This document shows positions 7,187-13,770 of a stretch of DNA of 21,312 nt, piece after piece (positions within the stretch are counted from its first letter, which is position 1; each line of letters opens with the position of its first letter). The stretch lies in contig CAAGGB010000254.1 of assembly GCA_900769285.1 (NCBI GenBank), forward strand, positions 1-21,312, read 5' to 3'. The notes beneath the pieces are model-generated. The model did no database searches. It was not told the origin of the DNA and saw only the letters and a program-made list of their open reading frames with translations. The position numbers were made by a program, and so were the translations under genes. The DNA is from Victivallales bacterium. GTDB lineage: Bacteria > Verrucomicrobiota > Lentisphaeria > Oligosphaerales > Oligosphaeraceae.

Positions 7187-8146
7187 TCACCTCTTCTTGA
7201 GGAAACGTTTGAGTGCGGGCTCCCTGCCCGATGGGCGGCGGAAATCCTGGAACAGCGCCTCGTCAGCCGTGGCCTCGGGCAGGACGGATGCGTGGCCCGC
7301 CGTGTCGTCGCGCCAAATCTCGGCGCAGGCCAGGCGCAGTCCGCGCATCAGCGTCGGCGAGCAGAAGCGGCACGTCTCGAGGATGGCGTCGCGGCGGAGC
7401 GGCCGTGCCGTGCCGTCGGGCGCCATGCCGGCCACGACGCCTATCGCGGCCGTCTGGCGTTCCAGCGCGTGCGCCGTGATGATTTCCATGACCAGGTCAT
7501 GGCCGACGATGTCGGCATGGCCGGCGCGGGCGGCGTCCGCCTCGGCCGGCGTGCAGAAATGCGCGCCCGGCAGCGACTTGTAGACGCAGAGCCGCGGCTG
7601 CGCCTGCGCCTGCGTCAGCGCGTTGACGAGCTCGGAGTTGAGGTACTGCGACAGCGCGCCCGTCATGTCGGGGAACGGCTGCGGCAGCATCCGCAGCAGG
7701 CCGTCCAGGGGTGAGACGGCGTGGCCATTGACGAAGTCGGTCAGGAGGGTGAGGCCGCCGGTCTTGCACTCCTGCCGCAGTCCGAGGACGGGGTCGACGA
7801 AGAGGCAGGCGGGCGTACCGAGGCGCCAGGCGCAGCAGGTGGGCAGGATGCAGGGTCGCGGCCCAAGCCCCTCGAAGAGATGGCGATGGCCATGCGCGAC
7901 GAGCACGGGGACGTCGGCGCAGCGCCCGAAGAAGAGCGTCGGCTGATGGTTGTCGGGCGTGTGGTCCTCGGGCATGTCGGGCAGACGGTGCAGCGCGAGG
8001 GACTGTGGCGTGTCGTCGAAGAGTCCGTCGAGGTCGAAGCCGGCGCTGAACTGGATGAAGAATCGTGGCGTGGTCCAGCCGTCGAAGGTCTGCCGCACGA
8101 GGTCGGCGGCCGTGTCGAGCGTCTGCAGGAAGCGGGTGCTGTTCAT
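7187..8146 (-). CDS. Purine nucleoside phosphorylase-like protein with substituted active site
   Basis: The 319-aa protein aligns along its length with trimeric purine nucleoside phosphorylases (PNP_UDP fold). VLVAHGHRHLFEG (81-93) matches the family xxMQGRFHxYEG. LGTPACLFVDPVLGL (109-123) matches the TNAAGGL strand, LLTDFVNGHAVSPLDG (134-149) the DHxN..NPL loop, KSLPGAHFCTPAEADA (190-205) the GPxFETxAE loop, and ADIVGHDLVMEIITA (211-225) the GADAVGMSTVPEVIVA block. By this by-eye alignment with human PNP the phosphate His86 is kept (H89). Arg84 becomes H87, base-binding Glu201 becomes C198, Met219 becomes H216 and Asn243 becomes G240. Canonical 6-oxopurine phosphorolysis is therefore doubtful. 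ATG 8146 follows GGAGG by 9 nt and begins 4 nt after mnmA; a longer frame from 8266 reads into mnmA and is rejected. Composition matches mnmA, so it looks resident. Confidence 0.72.
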   Translation of the reverse strand: MNSTRFLQTLDTAADLVRQTFDGWTTPRFFIQFSAGFDLDGLFDDTPQSLALHRLPDMPEDHTPDNHQPTLFFGRCADVPVLVAHGHRHLFEGLGPRPCILPTCCAWRLGTPACLFVDPVLGLRQECKTGGLTLLTDFVNGHAVSPLDGLLRMLPQPFPDMTGALSQYLNSELVNALTQAQAQPRLCVYKSLPGAHFCTPAEADAARAGHADIVGHDLVMEIITAHALERQTAAIGVVAGMAPDGTARPLRRDAILETCRFCSPTLMRGLRLACAEIWRDDTAGHASVLPEATADEALFQDFRRPSGREPALKRFLKKR

Positions 8147-8150
8147 GGCA

Positions 8151-9212
8151 TCAGTCCTCCGCGCCCTCGATCCAGCCGCTGGCGACGACACGGGCGCCGT
8201 CGTAGAGGACGGCGAGCTGTCCGGGAGGCGCGGCGAGGATGTTCTCATGGAAGTCGAGGCGGGCATTGCCGTCGGGTAGACGGACGATGGCGGCGGGGCG
8301 AGGCTTCATGAGATGTCGGATTTGGGCGGTGGTCTCCAGCGGCTGTCCCGGAGGCGGCGCCGTGTCCAGCCAGTTCAGTCCCGAGAGCCGGAGTCGTCGG
8401 CAGCGCATGTCCTGCCGTTGCGCGACGACGACGGCGTTCGCCGTCATGTCGGTGCGGCGGACGAACCAAGGGCCGCCGCCCAGGCCCAGCCCGCGGCGCT
8501 GGCCAGGCGTGTAGCGGAACGCGCCGTCATGCGTCCCCAGACGCTGGCCATCGCCGTCCAGGATGGGTCCGCGGACGTTCAGGTCGGGTCGTCGGGCGAG
8601 CACCATGGAGGCGTAGTCGCCCTGCGGCAGAAAGCAGAGGTCCTGGCTTTCGCCCTCGGACGGCGGCACGATGCCGAGGGGCGCCATCCGCGCCTTCACG
8701 TCGGCCTTCAGGCAGTCGCCGAGCGGGAAGACGGCCCGCGCCAACTGCGCGTGCGTCAGTTGCGCCAGAAAGTAGCTCTGGTCCTTGGCGGGGTCGGCGC
8801 CGCGATGGAGTTCGGGAGGTGCCTCGGGCGTGGGTCGCACGACGCGCGCGTAGTGCCCGGTCGCCATCGCCTCGCAGCCGTGCTCGCGCATCCGCTCCCA
8901 CAGGACGCCGAACTTGAACCGCGCGTTGCAGACGACGCACGGCGAGGGCGTCCGGCCGGCGGCGTAGGCGGCCACGAATGGCTCCAGCACCTGCTCGTCG
9001 AACTCGCGGCGAAGGTCCACCGTCGCCAGCGGGATGCCCAGGCGCTCCGCCACCAGGCGCGCCTTGGCGACCGTCGACTCGCCCTGCGCGGTCAGCACCA
9101 TGGTGAAGCCGAGCACCTCGTGCCCGTCCTCCAGCAGCCGCAGCGCGGCCGCCGCGCTGTCCACGCCTCCCGACAGTCCCACGCCCACCCTCTGTCTCTT
9201 GACATCCGTCAT
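8151..9212 (-). CDS. mnmA: tRNA-specific 2-thiouridylase MnmA
   Basis: MnmA adenylates and thiolates U34 of tRNA Lys, Glu and Gln (s2U34), taking sulfur from a persulfide relay. The 353-aa protein is normal in length. The PP-loop SGGVDS lies at 14-19. TPSPCVVCNARFKF (88-101) carries the first catalytic Cys (C95 before Asn) and ATGHYARV (117-124) follows. KDQSYFLAQL (143-152) is the tRNA-contact motif. GESQDLCFLPQGDY (187-200) carries the second catalytic Cys, C193. The C-terminal beta-barrel starts around TPGQRRGLGLGGGPWFV. It is the first gene of the minus-strand operon and is divergent from the lipoprotein gene at 9309. Everything essential is present. Confidence 0.97.
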   Translation of the reverse strand: MTDVKRQRVGVGLSGGVDSAAAALRLLEDGHEVLGFTMVLTAQGESTVAKARLVAERLGIPLATVDLRREFDEQVLEPFVAAYAAGRTPSPCVVCNARFKFGVLWERMREHGCEAMATGHYARVVRPTPEAPPELHRGADPAKDQSYFLAQLTHAQLARAVFPLGDCLKADVKARMAPLGIVPPSEGESQDLCFLPQGDYASMVLARRPDLNVRGPILDGDGQRLGTHDGAFRYTPGQRRGLGLGGGPWFVRRTDMTANAVVVAQRQDMRCRRLRLSGLNWLDTAPPPGQPLETTAQIRHLMKPRPAAIVRLPDGNARLDFHENILAAPPGQLAVLYDGARVVASGWIEGAED

Positions 9213-9308
9213 GGTTTGTAACGACTCACATCCGATTGTATCTTATCATTTTCCCCTGACGCCGACGTCCACGGGACAACATTGCTTAAAATACCGCGTT
9301 TATCTGAC
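9213..9308. promoter_or_regulatory. Divergent promoter region between mnmA and the lipoprotein gene
   Basis: This 96-bp gap is clearly AT-richer than the flanks. For the plus-strand lipoprotein gene, TAAAAT (9287-9292) is a good -10, but no good -35 is seen 17 nt upstream. Transcription would start near 9300, giving a very short leader without a Shine-Dalgarno. For mnmA, the stretch around 9237-9252 read on the minus strand (GATAAGATACAAT) is promoter-like. Exact sites are uncertain. Confidence 0.4.
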
Positions 9309-9950
9309 ATGACTACTCGCCATACCCTCCTGACGCGCCTTTTTGCGCTTCTCGCCCTTCCGCTGCTTCTCACGGGCTGTCTCCATTTTCGGCAGACCAT
9401 CACCCTCCACGCCAACGGCGGCATGACCGTCTCCCTCGTCTACTCCGTTCCCGAGGATCAGATGCCCGCCCTGACCGCCGCCCATGACGCCATCGCCGGC
9501 TGGCAGCGCCCGGACGGCGCCAAGACGCCCAACTGGTTCATGGACGAGACCGCCGTCCACACCTTCTTCACCCGTCCCGACGAGGGCCTCAAGCTCCTCC
9601 TCTACCGCAAGTATGTCCGCAACGGCCGCCAGACCGCCGAAATCATCGTCGAGGCCAAGGACGCGCGACGCGCCTGCGCCAACGGCTACTTCGGCAACCT
9701 CACCCACGACGGACGCTCCCTCACCATCCAGCTCTCCGACACCCCCGACACCCTCCCCAAGGCCGACATCCAGCGCCTCCGTGACCTCTGCGACGACCTC
9801 ACCCTCGAAATCGAGGTCCTCGCCCCGGCCAACATCCGCGAGACCAACGGGTACCGCCGTGACCGCCGACGCGCCTACTGGCTCTTCTCCGCCGACGGAC
9901 GCGGCATCGACCTCTTCGGAAAGCTCCAGTCACCCACCCTCTCCTGGTGA
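9309..9950 (+). CDS. Small predicted lipoprotein of unknown function
   Basis: The 213-aa product starts MTTRHTLLTR, continues with a hydrophobic core and has the lipobox LLTGC (lipidated Cys 24), so it is a predicted lipoprotein. Just after the Cys comes FRQTITLHANGGMTVSLVYS. A charged start, hydrophobic strand, NGG turn and second strand like this is seen in LppM-like bacterial lipoproteins, but I do not assign the family firmly. The remainder mixes strands and helices and has a basic NGYRRDRRRAYW segment near the end. The start at ATG 9309 is chosen because it gives the standard signal peptide; a TTG at 9282 would add nine residues. No Shine-Dalgarno is visible, and the putative -10 at 9287 implies near-leaderless translation. 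The ABC exporter follows after 27 nt and is probably co-transcribed. Confidence 0.8.
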   Translation: MTTRHTLLTRLFALLALPLLLTGCLHFRQTITLHANGGMTVSLVYSVPEDQMPALTAAHDAIAGWQRPDGAKTPNWFMDETAVHTFFTRPDEGLKLLLYRKYVRNGRQTAEIIVEAKDARRACANGYFGNLTHDGRSLTIQLSDTPDTLPKADIQRLRDLCDDLTLEIEVLAPANIRETNGYRRDRRRAYWLFSADGRGIDLFGKLQSPTLSW

Positions 9951-9977
9951 GACGACTCACCACCATCCCACATCCCC

Positions 9978-11999
9978 ATGACCAGCAGCAAACAGCAATA
10001 CCACGACTACCGGAAACAGCGCGGCTTCCTCGGACAACGACGCACCCAGCCACAGAACGACGGCGCACCCGCGCCCGACGGCGCCATCTCCAGCCGCCGC
10101 CGGCTCCCCTACTATCTCCGGCGCTACCTCGGCTCTCTCCGCGACTTCCGGGGCACCATCATCGCCCTCATCGCGTTCGGCATCCTCTCCCTTGCGTTCA
10201 ACGCCGTCAACCCCTGGACGAGCAAGTTCATGCTGGACTACGTGTTCGCGCCGACGGACGCAACGCCGCCGTCCTGGCTGGCGCCGCTCATCGGCGACTG
10301 GAGCCGCCAGCGGCTGCTCGTCGCCGTCTGCGGCTGCCTGGTCCTCATCGCGCTGGGCGAGATTGTGCTGCACACGGCCAGCGAGTACTTCAGCCGCGTC
10401 CTGTCGGCCAAGATGGAGGTCGGCATCCGCCGGCGGCTCATCCGGCACCTCCAGGTGATGGCACTCTCCAAGCTCGAACGACTCAAGACCGGCGGCATCA
10501 TCTCGCGCGTCGAGGGCGACGTCGACAGCTACTCCCGACTCCTCCACGAGGGACTTATCGGCCCCATCAACAGCCTCGCCATGTTCGGCATCGGACTCGG
10601 CTCGCTCCTCTTCATCAGCCCCACCATCACCCTCGTCTGCCTCGCGTTCATCGTCCTGCTCGCCACCGTGGCCTACGGCATGTTCAACATCATGAGACCC
10701 CTCTTCCGCGACCTCCAGGAAGACCGCTCGCGCATCTCCGGCAAACTCGCCGAGACCTTCGGCGGCATCCGCGTCGTCCGCATCTTCGGACGCGAAATCG
10801 CCGAGACGCTCCAGTTCATCACCGCCCATAACCTCCTCATCCGCAAACAGCTCCACACCGAACGCATCAACATCGGCATCCGCCGCACCATGGACTCGCT
10901 CTCCTGGGGCATGGACATCGCCATCTGGCTCGTCGGCGGACTCGCCGCACTCGACGGCAAAATCACCATCGGCGACCTCATCGTCTTCACCCGCTTCACC
11001 CGCTGGTTCTTCCACCCCGTCTTCATGATGATGCACTCCCTCTCCAACATCCAGTCCTCCGTCGCCTGCACCGAACGCATCTTCGACCTCCTCGACGAGC
11101 CACAGGACATCCTCGACGCCCCCGACGCCAAGCCCGTCGCGCGACTCACCGACCGCATCGCCTTCCGCGACGTCCACTTCGCCTACGAGAAGGACAAGCC
11201 CGTCATCCGCGGACTCAACCTCGACATCCCCGTCGGCAAGACCGTCGCCCTCGTCGGCCCCTCCGGCGCCGGCAAGACCACCATCACCAACCTCCTCGTC
11301 CGCTTCTACGACATCGACGCCGGCGCCCTCACCCTCGACGGCACCGATGTCCGAAAACTCCGTCTCCGAGACCTCCGTGACCTCTACTCGCTCGTCCTCC
11401 AGGACGTCTTCCTCTTCGACGGCACCATCGCCCAGAACATCGCCTACGCCGTCCCCGACGCCACCGAACAGCAAATCCAGGACGCCGCCCGCATCGCCGC
11501 CGCCGACGAATTCATCGAGCAGTTCCCAGACCGCTACCAGACGCTCATCGGCGAACGCGGCGTCAAGCTCTCCGGCGGCCAGAAACAGCGCATCTCACTC
11601 GCCCGCGCCATCCTCAAGAACCCACAAATCCTCATCCTCGACGAGGCCACCTCCTCTCTCGACTCGCAGTCCGAGGCGCTCATCCAGAACGCCCTCCGCA
11701 ACATCCTCCGCAACCGAACCACCATCGTCATCGCACACCGGCTCTCAACCATCCTCGACGCCGACCTCATCGCCGTCGTCGTCGACGGCGCCATCGCCGA
11801 GCAGGGCACCCACCAGCAGCTCCTCGAACTCAACGGCGTCTACGCACAGATGTACCGCCGACAGACACAGAAGAACGCCGACGCGCCCGCCTTCATCAAA
11901 TGGGACGACCACGACGGCGACGACGACTCCCAGACCCACGCCGCCGCACACGCCGCGCCACCGCGCCACCACGGCCCCTTCGGCCCACGGCCCTTCTGA
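9978..11999 (+). CDS. ABC exporter, fused membrane and ATPase domains (MsbA/multidrug type)
   Basis: This 673-aa half-transporter should act as a homodimer that exports lipids, lipopolysaccharide precursors or drugs. An unusual basic/polar N-terminus of about 55 residues precedes a six-helix ABC_membrane domain (about 58-360, coupling motif ETFGGIRVVRIFGRE 259-273). The nucleotide-binding domain has FRDVHFAYEKDKPVIRG (396-412), Walker A GPSGAGKT (427-434), a Q-loop near LVLQDVFLFDGTI (472-484), signature LSGGQKQR (531-538), Walker B ILILDEATSSLD (551-562) and H-loop IAHR (H587). The last 32 residues are an Asp- and His-rich, then Pro-rich tail (WDDHDGDDD..., HHGPFGPRPF) not usual in MsbA. The start has no Shine-Dalgarno; a 6-bp hairpin (9946-9961) overlaps the upstream stop. 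The substrate cannot be told from sequence. Confidence 0.93.
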   Translation: MTSSKQQYHDYRKQRGFLGQRRTQPQNDGAPAPDGAISSRRRLPYYLRRYLGSLRDFRGTIIALIAFGILSLAFNAVNPWTSKFMLDYVFAPTDATPPSWLAPLIGDWSRQRLLVAVCGCLVLIALGEIVLHTASEYFSRVLSAKMEVGIRRRLIRHLQVMALSKLERLKTGGIISRVEGDVDSYSRLLHEGLIGPINSLAMFGIGLGSLLFISPTITLVCLAFIVLLATVAYGMFNIMRPLFRDLQEDRSRISGKLAETFGGIRVVRIFGREIAETLQFITAHNLLIRKQLHTERINIGIRRTMDSLSWGMDIAIWLVGGLAALDGKITIGDLIVFTRFTRWFFHPVFMMMHSLSNIQSSVACTERIFDLLDEPQDILDAPDAKPVARLTDRIAFRDVHFAYEKDKPVIRGLNLDIPVGKTVALVGPSGAGKTTITNLLVRFYDIDAGALTLDGTDVRKLRLRDLRDLYSLVLQDVFLFDGTIAQNIAYAVPDATEQQIQDAARIAAADEFIEQFPDRYQTLIGERGVKLSGGQKQRISLARAILKNPQILILDEATSSLDSQSEALIQNALRNILRNRTTIVIAHRLSTILDADLIAVVVDGAIAEQGTHQQLLELNGVYAQMYRRQTQKNADAPAFIKWDDHDGDDDSQTHAAAHAAPPRHHGPFGPRPF

Positions 12000-12013
12000 C
12001 TACTGACCACGCC

Positions 12014-12028
12014 GACGCTCACAGCGTC
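12014..12028. terminator. Short hairpin between convergent genes
   Basis: GACGCT and AGCGTC form a 6-bp stem with a 3-nt loop that spans the stop codon of the minus-strand ATPase, 15 nt after the ABC exporter stop. There is no U-tract on either side. It may be a weak bidirectional stop between convergent genes. Confidence 0.3.
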
Positions 12029-13275
12029 TCCAGCCCGCCAGGGTGCATCAGGAAACGCCGTATGCCGATGGTCGTCGTCCCCATCTCGTCCATGCGCGGC
12101 CCGAAGTTGTCACCCGTGATGACGATGCGCCGGAACGCATCGGGAATGTGCCTGAATGGACGCAGCTCCTGCTCGCGCTTCTCCGGCGACTCCATCGCCA
12201 GCGCCGACTGCACATAGAAGCGCCGTCCGCCACGGCTGGCGACAAAGTCCACCTCCAGGCTCTGCTGCGTGCGCCGACCGTCCGCTGCCCGCCCATGGAC
12301 GGGCACCACGCCGACATCCACCGCATACCCGCGCACCCGCAGCTCGTTGTAGATGATGTTCTCCATGAGGTGCGTGAGCTCCATCTGACGAAAGCCCAGA
12401 TGCGCGTTCCGCAGCCCCACATCCTCCGCGTAGTACTTGCTCAGCGTGTTGATGTACCGCTTTCCCTTCACGTCATACCGATGACTCTGGCTGAGCAGAA
12501 ACGACTCCTCGAAATGCCGCAGGTAGTGGGCCACCGTCCGAGCCTGTATCTGCTTGCCCTTCACGCTCTGGAACGTCCGCGACAGCTTCTGCGGATTCAC
12601 CAGCGACCCAATCGCCGAGAACACAAAGGACAGCAACTCCTCCAGCTCCTCCGCATGGCGCACCCGATGACGCTCGCAGATGTCACGCAGATACACATTG
12701 AGCACCAACTGCCGCAGATACTCCATCTTCTTCTGCGCCGTCGTCAGGGACAGCACCACCGGCATCCCCCCATACGTCACATACGACTCCCACGCCTCCT
12801 CCTCGCTCCCCGGATACGCCGGCGCAAACTCGCTGAAGCTGAGTGGATGGACGCGTATCTCCTCCCCACGCCCGCGAAACTCCGTGATCACATCCGACGA
12901 CAGGAAGCGCGAGTTGCTGCCCGTCACATACACATCCACGTTCCCCCAGCGCAGAAAGCTGTTCAGCAGCTCCTCAAAGTGCGTCACCAACTGCACCTCG
13001 TCCAGAATCAGATAGTACTGGCCACCATCCTTCACCCGCGACCGCACCGCCTCATACAGCGCCTCCGGCTCGCGCAGCGAACGCTGTGCCCAGTCGTCCA
13101 GCGACAGCTCGATGATGCGGCTCTCCGACACCCCGCTCGACACCAGATGGTCATGAAACAGCGTCGTCAGCAGATATGTCTTCCCGCAGCGACGAACCCC
13201 CGTCACCACCTTGATCAGCCCATTCCACTGGCTCTCCCGCAACTGCCTCACATACTGCTCACGCTCCAGACGCAT
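12019..13275 (-). CDS. ATPase of the AAA_14/DUF4143 family
   Basis: The 418-aa protein belongs to a widespread but poorly characterised family: an AAA_14 ATPase domain fused to DUF4143, whose end has a PD-(D/E)XK nuclease-like fold. Walker A is GVRRCGKT (26-33), Walker B YYLILDE (87-93), and the sensor strand YVTGSNSRFLSS lies at 116-127. A helical/winged region containing YLRDICERHRV follows, then LMENIIYNELRVRGY (303-317) and the nuclease-like core LEVDFVAS (340-347) with FYVQS (353-357). There Gln takes the place of the catalytic Lys, as in many relatives. ATG 13275 is chosen over an upstream GTG-type extension because the family starts here, with a purine-rich GAGAAGAAG just before it. 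It has its own promoter and a leader of about 125 nt. A paralogue lies at 19808-21034. Function unknown. Confidence 0.9.
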   Translation of the reverse strand: MRLEREQYVRQLRESQWNGLIKVVTGVRRCGKTYLLTTLFHDHLVSSGVSESRIIELSLDDWAQRSLREPEALYEAVRSRVKDGGQYYLILDEVQLVTHFEELLNSFLRWGNVDVYVTGSNSRFLSSDVITEFRGRGEEIRVHPLSFSEFAPAYPGSEEEAWESYVTYGGMPVVLSLTTAQKKMEYLRQLVLNVYLRDICERHRVRHAEELEELLSFVFSAIGSLVNPQKLSRTFQSVKGKQIQARTVAHYLRHFEESFLLSQSHRYDVKGKRYINTLSKYYAEDVGLRNAHLGFRQMELTHLMENIIYNELRVRGYAVDVGVVPVHGRAADGRRTQQSLEVDFVASRGGRRFYVQSALAMESPEKREQELRPFRHIPDAFRRIVITGDNFGPRMDEMGTTTIGIRRFLMHPGGLETL

Positions 13276-13333
13276 CTTCTTCTCTTCTCTCGCTGCTGTT
13301 CCTTCCTGTCCGACTCCACGCCAAGACGGCTGC

Positions 13334-13356
13334 CCTGACGGCTCCGCGCCGTCAGG
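13334..13356 (-). other. Hairpin in the 5' leader of the minus-strand ATPase gene
   Basis: A perfect 9-bp stem (13334-13342 with 13348-13356) has a 5-nt loop. It lies about 60 nt upstream of the ATPase start, within the leader expected from the promoter at 13409-13437. There is no U-tract. It could regulate translation or stabilise the mRNA. Confidence 0.45.
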
Positions 13357-13408
13357 CGGACGACCGCTGCCACCCCGGCCAGCCACCGGCCTTTTCGAAC
13401 CCTCAACT

Positions 13409-13437
13409 AGTATACCCTCCCACGCCCGCTAACGCAA
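13409..13437 (-). promoter_or_regulatory. Sigma-70-type promoter for the minus-strand ATPase gene
   Basis: Read on the minus strand, TTGCGT (-35, 13437-13432) and TATACT (-10, 13414-13409) are separated by exactly 17 nt. Five of six -10 bases match consensus. Transcription would start near 13402, leaving a leader of about 125 nt before ATG 13275. Confidence 0.6.
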
Positions 13438-13559
13438 ATTCTCTGACCTGGTAAACGACAGGTGCGCTTAGACCAAACCCCGCCACTCGACACCTCGCCT
13501 GTGCCGTTTGGGGCCCGTGTGCAGCCGCCCCCCCGACGGCCCATCAGCCCGCCCAGCCA

Positions 13560-13587
13560 TTGAAAAACGCGAAAAAGGCATTACATT
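13560..13587 (+). promoter_or_regulatory. Probable promoter of the carbohydrate gene cluster
   Basis: TTGAAA (-35, 13560-13565), a 16-nt spacer and TACATT (-10, 13582-13587) lie in a marked AT-rich island inside very GC-rich DNA. A start near 13594 gives a leader of about 175 nt ahead of the GH20-like gene. The region between this and the divergent promoter (13438-13559) shows no ORF that I believe. Confidence 0.5.
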
Positions 13588-13593
13588 AGCATT

Positions 13594-13770
13594 GTGGACG
13601 ACTGTTCCGGAAGGTGTGCGCAAAAATGCCGGTTCCGGACAACTCACCCCGGAACTCCGCCTTATGCGTCTGGCCATGCCACGAAGTCGCCCGCAGGACA
13701 TGGCCAGCCACCCATCCCATGGCTGTCCGGCCGCCGTTTCCCGCCGGACGAAGAGGAGGCTTTACCCACC
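13594..13770 (+). other. Structured 5' leader of the GH20-like gene
   Basis: The predicted leader has an inverted repeat GTTCCGG (13632-13638) with CCGGAAC (13649-13655). Another GTTCCGG copy at 13604-13610 could compete for the same partner. A second hairpin, GTCCGGC (13725-13731) with GCCGGAC (13743-13749), ends just before the GAGGAGG ribosome binding site (about 13752-13759). I see no known riboswitch class. Short frames here are not convincing genes. Confidence 0.4.

Noticed and set aside
8147..8266. 40-residue N-terminal extension of the PNP-like protein
   Set aside because: It overlaps the mnmA 3' end and is Ser/Pro low-complexity; ATG 8146 has a good ribosome binding site.
9957..11474. 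505-codon minus-strand open frame opposite the ABC exporter
   Set aside because: Low-complexity Asp/Glu/Val/Gly product that mirrors C-ending codons on the other strand; the ABC exporter is certain.
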